A DNA stretch of 64,000 nucleotides from Sabellastarte sp. h YS-2021. Its lineage: Eukaryota; Annelida; Polychaeta; Sabellida; Sabellidae. This document shows, piece by piece, positions 10,941 to 23,400 of the stretch. The notes below the pieces were generated by a model. It was given only the letters and a program-made list of their open reading frames with translations. It was not told the origin of the DNA and searched no databases. The translations under genes and the position numbers were made by a program. Each line of letters opens with the position of its first letter. The stretch's first letter is position 1. The DNA lies in contig OZ024931.1 of NCBI GenBank assembly GCA_964017235.1, forward strand, positions 95,994,221 through 96,058,220, written 5' to 3'.

Positions 10941-11890
10941 GGAATTTCTGTTTATTATGGCCAAAGCAAGCTAGAATGCTGCTAACACAATTTCAGAGAT
11001 TATTTTATTACATAAGGGTATTGTTTCAATATATTTAACCATTTGTTGTCATTCTTCGACTCATAGTCCCTGCCATTTTTCCTTTCTACTCTACAGTACC
11101 TTCTTTCTGATTGAAAATACGTAGCCTAGGAGTAGATGAAAAGTTCATCAAGTTTAAAATCCCAAGCATTGCTAGACGTAGATGTACTTGTAAAGTTTTG
11201 AAATAGTATTGTCACTATTTGCTACTGGCTTTATGTGCTTGTTTTATTGAAGTGAGGAATATGGTATTTAAACCAATTTACAGGTAAATTATTGTAGTAT
11301 ATGTTACTCAGAAAGTTTAGTTGTAGAATAGCCACAATTTTAACAAATGACACAAAATAATGAAATATATAACGTTCAATTTAAATATGTTGTGGCAGCA
11401 GAAGACAGAAAATGGTCAAACTATAACTTTCTATCTAAATATATTTTACTCTGTAAACTGTGGATGGATTTTAATGCAATAATAATGAGCACAAGCCTTG
11501 TTCAAATACTCTGATGGGCCAAGAGCTATGGTAAAATCCTTGTTTACATCACTTGGGGGAAAGCCCTTGCTATTGCTCTTAAAATCAAAATATTTTCCTT
11601 TTATAGACTACTTTTTACCTTGTTTTTACAGTTTTTGACGTTTAGTAGATATTCTGCAGGTGTCCAGATAGATCTTATCAGCCTACTTTTTCTTGTTTTG
11701 AAGTTTGGTCTATATGAACCATTCATGTCAATAAATGAAAATTGTTTTTTAAATAGACAGAAGAATTGTAAAGCCATTGAAAGATTATTTATTTAGAAAC
11801 ATATGAAATGCATCCAAAATTGCAAGTAATGACCTCTCAAAATTGCTCAAATTCTGCCAGAGAAACTTGTAAAACTGAAATCCATAACAG
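10941..11890. other. Low-copy AT-rich stretch without a gene
   Basis: No repeat family seen elsewhere in the window, no convincing open frame and no exon with splice signals on either strand. Likely intron of the putative collagen gene. Confidence 0.5.
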
Positions 11891-12186
11891 TATCTAAAGA
11901 TGGCCAGAGAGGCCATCTCTAGATAAAAAGTCACAGAATGTGTAAAACTCCTTGATGACTATCAAAGAAACACCCACTGTAGCCATCTTGTTTTTCAAAA
12001 TGAGGTCAAGAATATTTCCAGGCAAGCTTTTGTGATAATGAACAAATGCTTCAAATTTCAGAACTCTACCTTTTATACTTTTTACTCTAGAAGGATAATG
12101 GGAATATCTCTACACAATGTGGTGGCAGTAGCAGTGGTGGAGGCATACCCATATTTTAACCATAGCATTCATTGGATGTTACCCAG
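11891..12186. repeat. Hairpin and A-type 3' block fragment
   Basis: 11891-11905 pairs with 11911-11925 (14 of 15 bases, 5-nt loop, centred on ATGGCC...GGCCAT). It is followed by the block with GCCATCTTGTTTTTCAAAAT and CTCTACACAATGTGGTGG that closes A-family elements elsewhere in the window (34045, 42460, 48980, 49800, 54440, 59600). Confidence 0.6.
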
Positions 12187-13190
12187 CGGACCTACGCATC
12201 GGACAACCGATGCAAATTTGTATCTACTGCAAAGACAACTCACCAAAGCCAGTGGACCGTTGTTTGACCTTGAAGGAGGGGCCAAAGGTCAAATCTAACA
12301 TCAGAAGATTCCTAGCCCAAGATTTTGTATGAGTTGGTTTCGCATTGTAAACCTCTAGGATCAATAATAAGCAAGTTATAAGCGCTTTTAACTTTGGCTA
12401 ACCTCGTTTGACCTTGAAGGAGGGGCCCAAGGTCAAATCCGACCACACCAAAAGATTTCCAGCTCATGATTTCCTATATGTTGGTTTACCATCCCAAACC
12501 GCTAGGACCAATAATAAGCAAGTTATAAGCAGTTTTGGCTATCCTCCTTTGACCTCGAAGGAGGGGCCCAAGGTCAAATCCGACCACATCAGAAGATTCC
12601 CAGCCCATGATTTCCTATATGATGGTTTACCATCCCAAACCTCTAGGACCGATAATAAGCGAGTTATAAGCACTTTTAACTTTGGCTATCCTCGTTTGCA
12701 CCTTGAAGGAGGGGTCCAAGGTGAAATCTGACCACATCAGAAGATTCGCAGCACATGATTTCCTATAGGTTGGTTTCACAGGGAGATATAGGCACTTTTA
12801 AGGTCGGTTGTGTGGGTTACTTCGGCACTTCGTGGATGACCTTGCATTAAGAGCTTCAAGTTCAAATGTCTGCAAAGGTTGTAGAGGACATGTATATCTG
12901 TTATACGTATCACCTATGAAGAGATTCAACCTTCTACCTATCAGAAACAGCCAGTAGAAAATTGTAGATTATTTTCAAAGAAATGCCCGCTGCGGCCATC
13001 TTGTTTTTCAGAATGAGGCTATTTTCAGTCCCAGAGAAGCTTACCCCCTAATGAAGATATCCTGCAAATTTGGTGAACATAGCTGGTGTAGTTTTCCTCT
13101 TAGAGCGTTAACGCAGAAAATCTCTCTACGCACGGTGGTGGTGGCGGCGGCGGCAGCGTAGCGAACGCTAAACCAAAGTATCCACCAGAG
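12187..13190 (+). mobile_element. Family A element, copy 1 (~146-bp tandem monomer)
   Basis: The 5' block reads ACCTACGCATCGGACAACCG and GTATCTACTGCAAAG. At least four monomers follow (TTTGACCTTGAAGGAGG, GGTCAAATCCGACCAC, GATTTCCTATA, CCAAACCTCTAGGACCAATA, GAGTTATAAGCACTTTTAA), then the CGGCCATCTTG block, a GGTGGTGGTGGCGGCGGCGG microsatellite and GTATCCACC near 13182. Each monomer contains TGACCTTGA, the inverse of TCAAGGTCA. Layout is that of a non-autonomous rolling-circle element. Confidence 0.7.
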
Positions 13191-13505
13191 CCATCATACA
13201 ATTAATCAAACCAAAGAGTACTCTGCACAATGCACAGCCATAAGTGCTATGAAAAAGCGTCATATCTGATTTTTTTCCCGAATTAACTTCCATAAAGATG
13301 GAACCAGGAACTGAAGCACCATAAAAACAGCCAAAAATGGAAGCTGTTTTTCTATTTTTACTGTAGAATAATCTTCGTCAGTTATTAAAGTAATGCTTAA
13401 AAGTTTAAAAGGTAATGGAACATGATGAAGTGGCAGGAGTTTTTGCATAAAAGTTTGAGACAAAATAAAAGCTTGGAGTGGGGGAATCCAATCCAAAGGT
13501 AAAAA
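13191..13505. other. Low-copy stretch without a recognised gene
   Basis: A 113-residue open frame on the minus strand overlaps it and runs into the next repeat, but it shows no domain and no collagen pattern. Probably intron. Confidence 0.4.
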
Positions 13506-14964
13506 AATAGCATCAGAGATGCCCGTACCCCACAGCCTGGGGAAACATTTTTCAACACCATGAGATATAGAAGTAGTGAAACAGTACACAGACTGGGACA
13601 CTTTCAGAGCACTGCATGTAAAGATTAAGTATTAAAACAAGACAATTCAGTAAACTAAAAGTTATGAAGCTGTAAAATTTCTTACCTGGAGAATAGCTGT
13701 CAATGACAAAATCACAATTATGTATGGTAAAATTATGGTTTGAATGTTTTGAATATTACCCATACATACAGATGTGGCTATACATGCTTATATGTGGAGT
13801 TGGGGCAAAACCTGTGATTCACTTGATGCAATACCATCTGTTGCAATGGGAAGCTGCAAAAGTAAAACCCTTAATGAATTCTAATATGACTTTAACAGTG
13901 CTTAATCTACATCAAAAGACACCCAAAGGTACAACAACCAAGATCCAATTAAAAAGATATGAGAGACATAAGAGAGATAAAATAGTATCACATATCCCTG
14001 TAGAGATAAAATAGCATCAGATATGCAAGATCAAAGGTCGAATCAAGGTCACACCATGACATTGCACACCTATAACCCCCGACCAATGTCCCTACCAAAT
14101 ATCAACTTTCTACACCTTATGTTTTTCGAAATATAGCCCAGACAAGGCATTATAGGTCAAGGTCACAACAGCAAGGTCAAAGGTCAAATCAAGGTCACAC
14201 CATGACGTTTTACATCTACACACCCTAGCCAATGTCCCTACCAAGTATCAACTTCCTATAATTTACAGTTTCCGAGATCTTGCCCGGACCAGATTTTTTT
14301 TTTTATAGGTCAAGGTCACTACGGCAAGGTCAAAGGTCAAATCAAGGTCATGCCATGATGTTGCACACCTACAACACCTAACCAATGTCCCTACCAAGTA
14401 TCAACTTCCTACACCTTACGGTTTCCGAGATATAGCCTGGACAAGATTTTATAGGTCAAGGTCACTATGGCAAGGTCAAAGGTCAAATCAAGGTCAGACC
14501 ATTACGATGCACACCTACACCCCCTAACCAATGTCCCTATTAAGTATCAACTTCCTACACCTTATGGTTTCCGAAATATAGCCCGGACAAGATTTTATAG
14601 GTCAAGGTTACTACGTCAAGGTCAAAGGTCAAATCAAGGTCACACCATGACGTTACACACCTACACCCCCTAACCAATGTCCCTACAAAGAATCAACTTC
14701 CTACACCTTACGGTTTCCGAGATATAGCCCAGACAAGATTTTCAAACTCAAGGTCACTACGGCAAGGTCAAAGGTCAAATCAAGGTCACACCATGACATT
14801 GCACACCTACACCCCCTAACCAATGTCCCTAGCAAGTATCAACTTCCTATATCTTACACTTTCTGAGATACAGGCCAGACAAACTTTTTCCTGCCACCCG
14901 CCTGCCCATCCTGACACCATGGGTGAAAACAATACCCCGACAGCCCTTAAGGGATGTGGGGTAA
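13506..14964 (+). mobile_element. Family C element, copy 1
   Basis: The 5' block is AATAGCATCAGAGATGCCCG with the subterminal word TACCCCACAGCC (13526-13537). A left unique block runs to about 13920. About six monomers of ~146 bp follow (GGTCAAGGTCACTACGGCAAG, GCACACCTACACCCCCTAAC, AGTATCAACTTCCTACACC, GGTTTCCGAGATATAGCC). A GC-rich stretch, CACCATGGGTGAAAAC and a decayed hairpin around CAGCCCTTAAGGG close the element with GTAA. It ends 13 bases before a collagen exon. Confidence 0.8.
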
Positions 14965-14977
14965 AAAGTATACATAC

Positions 14978-15013
14978 TGGAAAACCAGGATAGCCGGGTC
15001 GCCCTTTTTCTCC
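14978..15013 (-). CDS. Collagen micro-exon (GEKGRPGYPGFP)
   Basis: A 36-bp exon encoding four perfect Gly-X-Y triplets: GEK GRP GYP GFP. On the minus strand it is preceded by a pyrimidine-rich acceptor (CTTTTTTGTTTTATAG) and followed by donor GTATGTATAC. It starts with a whole glycine codon and has a length divisible by nine, the classic exon organisation of collagen triple-helix genes. The GC content is higher than in the surroundings. The collagen type cannot be told. Coding frame, both splice sites and the triplet pattern agree, so a chance match is unlikely. Confidence 0.65.
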
Positions 15014-15495
15014 CTATAAAACAAAAAAGTGAAAATACATTTCTAAAATATCATACTGAAATTTTTTACAGTGATAGTGAACAGTCATAGATTTTGTCAA
15101 AAACTTGAACAAATCTATTTTTGTGGGAAATGTTTCATTAAATAAGTGTACTCCAATCACTGTCTGCATCTAAATATTTCAATGATGTGGAGAAACTGAC
15201 AGCTGTTTGAAAATTTTAGAAAAAGAAAAAAACATACAGTTTACATGAACAGTTTAACATAGAATTGCAACATGTATACCTACATGTAGTCTCTTTAATT
15301 GTTTGCAGAGACAAGGTACTTGAAACACTAGTACATGTATCACATGTCACTTTATAAGAATAAAATATGAGAGTCAACATGACAAAAAATATAAACTAGA
15401 GGATCGCTTGCAAAACAAAGCGACTGCTTTTGAATGGAAAAAACAAAGCATCCCAAGAAGGAGAAATAATGGTAGCTTTTTGTCACAAATTGGAA
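15014..15495. other. Intronic stretch with a truncated rolling-circle 5' end
   Basis: 15396-15495 begins with CTAGAGGATCGCTTGCAAAA after ATAAA, the same 5' end and same flank as the full element at 56575, with the subterminal word decayed (AAAGCATCCCAAG). The rest is AT-rich low-copy sequence upstream of the collagen exon on the minus strand. Confidence 0.55.
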
Positions 15496-16935
15496 AATAG
15501 CATCAGAGATGCCCGTACCCCACAGCCTAGGGAAATATTTTCAACACCATGAGATATAGAAGTACTGTATCAGTACAAAGTTCAGGATACTTTCAGAGCA
15601 CTGTCAGTTATATAAAGGTCCAAACAATGTTTAAATAGAGAAAATAATGTCTAAAAGAAAGATAATGCATGTAAAGATGAAGTATTAAAACAAGATAATT
15701 CAATAACAAGATGACAGCATTAATCAGTAAACTAAAATTACAACACTCTTTATCTACATCTGCATGGCCGAATTATGGTTTAGATGTTTTGAATATTACC
15801 ATGCATACAGAAGTGGTAATACATTCAATGAATGCTTACGTGTGGTGTTGAAGCAAAATCTGTGGTTTACTTGATGAAATTCCATCTCTTACAATGGGAA
15901 GTTATAAAAGTAAAATTCTTAATAAATTCTAATATTACTTTAACAGTGCTTAATCTGCATCAAAAGACAGACCCAAAGGTGCAACAAGATTTTAAAGGTC
16001 AAGGTCACTACAACAAGGTCAAAGGTCAAATCAAGGTCACACCATGATAATGCACACCTATAACCCCTAACCAATGTCCCTACCAAGTATCAACTTCCTA
16101 CACCTTACGGTTTCCGAGATATAGCCCAGACAAGATTTTATAGGTCAAGGTCACTACAGCAAGGTCAAAGGTCAAATCAAGGTCAGATCATGACATTGCA
16201 CACCTACACCCCCTAATCAATGTCCCTAGTAAGAATCAACTTCCTACACCTCACAGTTTCCGAGATATAGCCCGGACAAGATTTTGTAGGTCAAGGTCAC
16301 TATGGCAAGGTCAAAGGTCAAATAAAGGTCACACCATGACGTTGCACACCTACACCCCCAACCAATGTCCCTACCAAGTATCAACTTCCTACACCTTACG
16401 GTTTCCGAGATATAGCCCGGACAAGATTTATAGGTCAAGGTCACTACAGCAAGGTCAAAGGTCAAATCAAGGTCACACCATGACGCTGCACACCTACACC
16501 CCCTAATCAATGTCCCTACCAAATATCAACTTCCTACACCTTACGGTTTCAGAGATATAGCCTGGACAAGATTTTATAGGTCAAGGTCACTATGGCAAGG
16601 TCAAAGGTCAAATCAAGGTCAGACCATGACGTTGCACACCTACACCCCCTAACCAATGTCCCTACCAAGTATCAACTTCCTACACCTTACGGTTTCCGAG
16701 ATATAGCCCAGACAATATTTTCTAACTCAAGGTCACTACGGCAAGGTCAAATCAAGGTCAGACCATGACGTTGCACACCTACACCCCCTAACCAATGTCC
16801 CTAGCAAGTATCAACTTCCTACACCTTACAGTTTCTGAGATACAGCCCGGACAAACTTTTCCCGCCACCCGCCCGCCCATCCGGACACCCTGGGTGAAAA
16901 CAATACCCCGACAGCCCTTAAGGGCTGTGGGGTAA
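15496..16935 (+). mobile_element. Family C element, copy 2 (intact ends)
   Basis: Subterminal word TACCCCACAGCC at 15516-15527 and its exact inverse GGCTGTGGGGTA at 16923-16934, inside a hairpin built on the perfect palindrome ACAGCCCTTAAGGGCTGT. About six ~146-bp monomers lie between, most with TCAAGGTCA and AGGTCAAAGGTCA. It ends in TAA, and the next element begins on the very next base. Confidence 0.85.
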
Positions 16936-18818
16936 CTAGAGAAAGGCTTTTGCTAACAAAAACGAGCGGCCCGGATGGAGAGCTGTACCAGTTGCAGTAT
17001 GAGACTGTAAGCAGAATGTAAGCTTTACTGTGTTTTGTATCTGATCGAAAAGTAGATGACTTAAAAACTGTAGCAGTAACAGTATTAAACTGTTTTATTG
17101 TGTTTCGTAAAGCAGTATATTGTACGAAGCATTTTTGCTAGAGGTTGGCTGAAGAGAAACTGTAGTTGTAAATGTGGAATCGTAAATTGTTTCCAGGATA
17201 TACTTAATTTAAGGCTGTTTCCATTCTCTCAAAACAGACAAGACGCCGCAGAGTGATACCATAATAAAGCAAAACCATTTGAAAAAATAAATTAAAATTT
17301 GACATTTGAAAATTCAGGGTTTTTTGTATCCAGAATGTGATCTGGATTTTTCACAAAATTTAATTTCATTTTATTCAGTCATGCCCTATGTACATAAATA
17401 ATTTCATAAAGATTTGTTCATGTCTTTTCGAGTATTAAGAAACACAGGTACAGACAAACACATCCAAAACATAACCTCCTTATGGTAGTAATGAGAACAG
17501 ATATTAGTATAAGGTAATACTTCTGAATATGTCAAAATCTGAATTTAAAATACTCTTCATTGATCATATACAAATTGTGCATGTAATAAGGAATCTTTAC
17601 GGATTTTCTTTGCTAATGCATTTATTTTGACTTTCCATAAAGTAAGGCTGACCATAACAAGCTTTGATTTTAACTTAAAGAAACATTATTTCTGGGTAAT
17701 TTGTAAAAATATTCAAGTACATGTATATTGCAACACCTCTCCATTAAAAACCTGGGACAATGTGAATATAGAACAGTGTTGTAAACTGGTTCTCTAATTG
17801 TAAATTAAATATTTTTAAAGTTAACATGCAATACAAAACAACTAAAAGTATTAAATATCATAGAATTTAAGTGATATTTGTGCCTCAATAATGTACACTA
17901 AGAGAAAAATAAAGAATGTTTGTGTGTGCACTGCAGTAAATCTGTATATGCATGAGTGAGTGTTTACCTAAGTTCAGTCACCTGAGGAGATGTTGAAAAG
18001 GTCTATTGTAAATCTTCCCCACCCCTCCCCCATCCCTCTCCACTTCAATTGAAAGACAGAAGGGGAAAAAACAGACATATATATATAACACACACACAGG
18101 TAATTCTTTTTTTTTCTGTAACACACACATAGGCAATTCTTAGCTCTGATGCAGATTTTGCACAGATCAGAAAATGTGGCAAATGTATAGTTTTATATGC
18201 AGCTATTACATAATTTTGCAACCAGCTACAAGTCTGAAATTTTACTATGTTATAGCTGAAAGAAAAATAGGTGAAAAACATATTTAACAAAATGTTCTAA
18301 ATGCAATACTTTTTAAGTTATTTTTTAAGTTAATATGTGATTTACTGCATGAACTCCCTCCAATAGTGAATGAGAAAATTGTGACAAAGTTTTGAAATTT
18401 TGCTACTTTGAGTGAGGGTACCTCTCTTCTAATGGCTCTAGCAAACAGACAAACTGATCTGCATGAATTTTATGATTTATTATCCTCGATAGATAAGGTG
18501 TCTTTTAAGAGTAACAGCATGTCTCTGGGTCTTGTGGTTTTTTGAGGAGAAGTTTTTCGCAGAGTGATGCCATAATGTCAGCTCACTGACAATTCAGCTG
18601 ACATAAAAATGAGGTGCGAGCAAGAACTATATATTTTACTATGTTAAGATGGCCAAAGTCTCTGAAATACAAGAATTTTAAGTAAAAAGAACATAAAAAC
18701 CTTCCTTAAGCTTAATCAATGTGTCGAGTTAAACAAGGGAGACCATAATCCTGCGGCTGCAGCGGCGATCAGTCGAACTTATGTGAAAACAAATAAGCCC
18801 CTCTGACGGGCCGCTTAA
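16936..18818 (+). mobile_element. Rolling-circle-like element with AGCGGCCCG word
   Basis: The 5' end is CTAGAGAAAGGCTTTTGC with AGCGGCCCG at 16965-16973. The 3' end has the exact inverse CGGGCCGCT at 18807-18815 in an imperfect hairpin and closes with TTAA. The interior is mostly low-copy AT-rich sequence, with B-family and CAGCTG-class 3' fragments near 18180-18330 and 18430-18615, presumably later insertions or captured pieces. No Rep or helicase frame is visible. Confidence 0.6.
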
Positions 18819-19319
18819 ATATCAGTGCTTATACGTTGAAAGGATTTGGAAAAAACATACATAACAAGACCACTGCAGTGGTATGATCTCCCGCCGGGGA
18901 GCAAAAATGTGCTGTTTAAAGTGAGTTTTACATCTCAAACCTCTGGAAGCAATAATAAGCTAGATATAGGCACTTTTAAGCTTGGCCATCCTCGTTTGAT
19001 CAATAGTAAGACAAATAATAAGTGAGATATAGGCACTTTTAAGTTTGGGCATCCTCGTTTGACCTTGAACAAGGGGCTCAAGGTCAAATCTTACCACATC
19101 CAAAAGATTCGCAGAACATGATTTCCTATAGGTTGGTTTCACATCCCAAACCTCTAGGACCAAAATTAGGCGAGATATAGGCACTTTTAAGTTTGGCCAA
19201 AATCACCTAAGTAGGGTACTTTGGCAGTCTGTGGATGACCTTGAATGAAGAGCTTCAAGGTCAAATGTCTGCATGCTTATAGAGGGAATATATATGTGTT
19301 AAATATCTGCGTTTTATAA
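18819..19319. repeat. Fragmentary element end and A-family monomers
   Basis: 18871-18905 has the palindrome ACCACTGCAGTGGT and hairpin CTCCCGCCGGGGAG, a further terminal hairpin class that recurs decayed at 56991-57022. About two and a half A monomers follow (18920-19260). Confidence 0.55.
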
Positions 19320-20302
19320 TCTTCCGGGCAAAAGTTTTGCTGTTAAAAGTGATTTACTCAAAGTAAAACAATCAAAGTAGCTATTACTCAGTTAGCTATG
19401 GACTTACAGCTCTGAAACTTTGCCACGATACAGAACATTAAAAAGTAGGTGAACAACATATTTGATAAAAATCCTCTAAATGTAATAGTTTTGCTGTTAT
19501 AAATGATTTACTCAATGGAGAACCATCAAAGTAGCTATTACTCAGTTAGCTATAGACTTACAGCTCTCAAAATTGCCATTACACAGTACATCAAAAAGTA
19601 GGTGAACAACATATTTTACAAAAATCCTTTAAATTCAACAGTTTTGCTGTTATAAGTGATTTACTCAATGGAGAACCATCAAAGTAGCTATTACTCAGTT
19701 AGCTATGGACCTACAGCTCTCAAAATTTACCATTACACAGTACATCAAAAAGGTGGTGAACAACATACTTGACAATAATCCTCTAAATTCAAAAGTTTTG
19801 CCGTTAAAAGTGATTTACTGAAAGGAAAACAATCAAAGTAGCTATTACTCAGCTATGGACTTACAGCTCTGAAACTTTGCCACAATACAGAACATTAAAA
19901 AGTAGGTGAACAACATATTTGATAAAAATCCTCTAAATGTAATAGTTTTGCTGTTATAAATGATTTACTCAATGGAGAACCATCAAAGTAGCTATCACTG
20001 AGTTAGCTATGGACCTACAGGTCTCAATATTTGCCATTACACAGTACATCAAAAAGTAGGTGAACAACATATTTGATAAAAATCCTTTAAATTCCACAGT
20101 TTTGCTGTTCTAAGTGATTTACTCAATGGTGAACCATCAAAGTAGCTATTACTCAGTTAGCCCTAGACTTACAGCTCTCAAAATTTACCATTACACAGTA
20201 CATCAAAAAGTAGGTGAACAACATATTTTACAAAAATCCTTTAAATTCAACAGTTTTGCTGTTATAACTGATTTACTCAATGGAGAACCATCAAAGTAGC
20301 TA
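19320..20302. repeat. Family B variant array (~155-bp monomer)
   Basis: Six monomers typified by ACTCAATGGAGAACCATCAAAG, TAGCTATTACTCAGTTAGC, ACACAGTACATCAAAAAGTA and GTTTTGCTGTTATAA. They align with family B in word order but form their own subfamily. Copy 2 of the DIRS-like element interrupts the array on its right. Confidence 0.75.
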
Positions 20303-20461
20303 TAACTACCGCTTGGCCGGCTGGTAAGTTACTAGGGACTTAAGTGAACTCACAAACAGAACTAACAAAAATTTCACTAGGCCTGGGTCTACCTTAAGGT
20401 CGGGGAACCCTATAAGGCCATGGTCGGTTACAGCGGCCGGATACATAGGCTAAACTGACGT

Positions 20462-20496
<35 letters not shown>

Positions 20497-23400
20497 TTTG
20501 TTTAACAGACTTGCTCTGAGGAAAGGGAAGAGAGGGATGAGTTCAGTCCCAGAAGGCAAATAAATTTTTTTCTGTTCTATGTACACTAATGACTTAACTA
20601 ATATGTACATATATAGAAAACTCCTCAATATCTGGGCTATTTGTGGATCTGCTGTGCAGCCACTACTGGGCCCAAGTGGAAAACCTCTGAATCAGCCCAA
20701 GCCACATCCTTCAAATAAAATTGTGTGAAGGTGTTATGTGACTTCCAGTGGCAGGCTGATAGGATCTGCTCCAAGGAGACTCCCGACTCCCCTCCGTCCT
20801 TTGGGTCTGTCTCTGTGGAAACTATCAAGGAGACGAGTGACATTTTCATCTTTGCTCACATTTATGGGTGAGTTTCCTAGATTACCAGCAATTACTCACC
20901 TGTAACCATCCATGGTACTGGGCTGTAGGAACAGGTACATAAGGCAGTCAGCCACTGACTTTACAGGGGGTAACCTGAAGTCCACCTGATTACTGAGGCA
21001 CCATTTTGTAAAAATGGCCCACTTTCCCTCATAGATTGATCTGGTAAATCCTCTCTAAAGAGCCTCAATTCGTGCTGCCACTGCCTCAGAAGCCCCGCTC
21101 CTTGATTGCAGAGGCTCTAGGAGCCATGCATGTAGATTTAGGTTTGACCAATTCCTGTGTGGAGTCTGATTGAATATTTGATACCAGGCCAGGGGGTCCG
21201 GTACTGGCAACACAACTGTGGTAGCTTGTTATTGAACCTTGTTGCAAAAAGGTCTATTTGGGGTCAGTGCTACCTGTTGCATATTACCTGGAAGACTTCT
21301 GGAAAGCCTAGTCTGGATAGCTTGTCTGCTACCACGTTCAGCTGACCTGGGATGTGTCGGGCTCCAACAGTAACCTGTTTGCTGGTACACCAGGTCAGGA
21401 TTCTCTACAGGTGGGCACACAGAGGGCCCGATTTCATCCCCCTCCTCTTTGTTTATGTAAGCTACCACTGTGGTATTGTCCATGGCTATTGGGACTATGT
21501 TGCTTTTGCAGAGGTCTTGGAACTCTTTTAGGGCCAAGAAGACTGCCTTCAGTTCCAGGTAGTTTATGTGTCGCTTGCTTTCTGGAAGGTGATTCTGGGA
21601 CCCTCCAGTTTTGTTTGAGGTGCCAATGTATGGGCCTCATATGGAGTTGGCCTAGGTGGACCTGCTTTTCTGTTGCTGTTAATAACCCTATGAGGGACCC
21701 CAGCTGCCAGACCGGACAGACAGCTGCAGATCTCTGATTTTGTTCTTAGTGTCTGCCACTGGTCTAGGGTGGGTCTGACCTTGCCCTCTTTCAGGTTGAA
21801 CTGGTAACCTACAAAGTGGAAAACCTGCTTGGGGTCCAGTTCTGATTTTCCTAAGTTTATTAGCCAACCTAGGTCCTGACACATAGCTACCAGTGTTTGT
21901 GTATGCTGGAGACAAGTTTGGTGGGATCTGGCCCGGACCAACCAGTCGTCTAGATACTGGTGGATTCTTATACCCCTTCTGTAGAGCCATCAGTTTGACC
22001 CTTTTGGCCACAACAGTGAACTCCAGTGGAGCTGTGGGCAGACCAAAGGGTAGTGCTTTGAATTTGTATGTTTTGCCCTGTACATGAAATCTCAGATATT
22101 TTCTTGATTGGTTTGGTATGGGTATGTGGAAGTAGGCGTCCTTGAAATCTATGGACGTGACCTACTCCCCTGTCTGTAGGGATGTCTGTATCGTTTCTGG
22201 TGTCTCCATTTTGAGTTTTTCTGACTTGAGGAATTGGTTGAGATTGCTCAGATCTAGTATAGGTCTCCATTTGTTGTTTGGTTTTGGGACCAAAAATAGA
22301 CAGTTGTAAAAGCCCAGAGATTCTTGGTTTATGACCAACTCTATTATATTTTTGTTTGTCAGCTGATGCAATGCCTCCAACAGGTAGAAGTTCCTGTGGG
22401 ATTTACATAGCAGCTGATGATTGTGGGTGGCCTGGTCAAGTTTCGTCTGGATTGGAAAGGTAGGGTGTACCCTTCTTTCAACATTTTTACTACCTTGGGT
22501 GCCGCCCCCAAGGTTTCCCAAGTTTCCCAATGCTTAGTCTTGCCCCTACAGGCAGATTGTGTACAACAATGGGGACATTTGGTGCAAGTTTGACAGAACA
22601 GAATTGATCTACACAAGAAACATTGTTCACACATTTTAATTTCTGATTTTGTTTTACAGTAGTTGGGCTTATGCCTTTCTTTTGTGGCTGCCTGTGAACA
22701 AAATGTGCATGAGAAACAACATTTAAGTTTGCAAAATTAACAACTGGCTGACAATAGTTTACAGTCTACCTGACTCTGGTCTGGTCTCGTGGTACTGAAC
22801 ACAACTTAAAGTCTGCTTGCTCCTGGTCAGTCTTCTTGAGAGTAGAAACTTTACACAGTGATTGTCATTTGTAAGAAGACTGACCCTTGGCCGGACGTGC
22901 TGAGAACTGTGAGGCTTTGCCCTTCCTTTTCTCATTGTAAGCACCAATATTCTTCCAGGCTGGTTTGCCGGACCTCTGATCCCTGGCACCCTTGTCAGAT
23001 CTTTGGTAAGGATGGAAACGTTCTTTCCTGTAGTTTGATGAAGGTTGTGCTGGGCGACCTTTATATTCAAGTTGGGCAATGCAAATCTGATCTGGGAAAA
23101 AGTTTATCCAGGTCAATAGGTGCTTGTCTGAGGGCAGATAAGGTGTCCTGTTTAATTCCGGCTTTGATGTTGGCTAGATAAACGTCCCTCCTAGCCAAAG
23201 TCATATTAGCCACATTGATGAACACAAACTCAGACAAATGTACTGAAGTTCAGAAGATACTGTAACTCATCTGTGGCACTTCATTTAGACTGTTCACTTT
23301 GTATCTTTCTGAGTTGTGCTTGCATACTGGTTTGCACTTTACTGAGGTAACGTCTGAAGCCAGCAACCTAGTTACAAATGTAAGATGACTCGCATGCCGA

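Noticed and set aside
13260-13601. 113-residue minus-strand open frame
   Set aside because: No recognisable domain, runs into the conserved left block of a family C element, and similar blocks elsewhere are not open.
13676-13710. Possible splice donor (CTCCAGGTAAG on the minus strand)
   Set aside because: The tiny putative exon carries no collagen pattern, and it lies within the left block shared by family C copies.
20464-20496. 33-nt C run as a functional G-quadruplex
   Set aside because: Sits in a decayed DIRS copy at a place where copy 1 has a shorter C run. Most likely slippage or a sequencing-length artefact.
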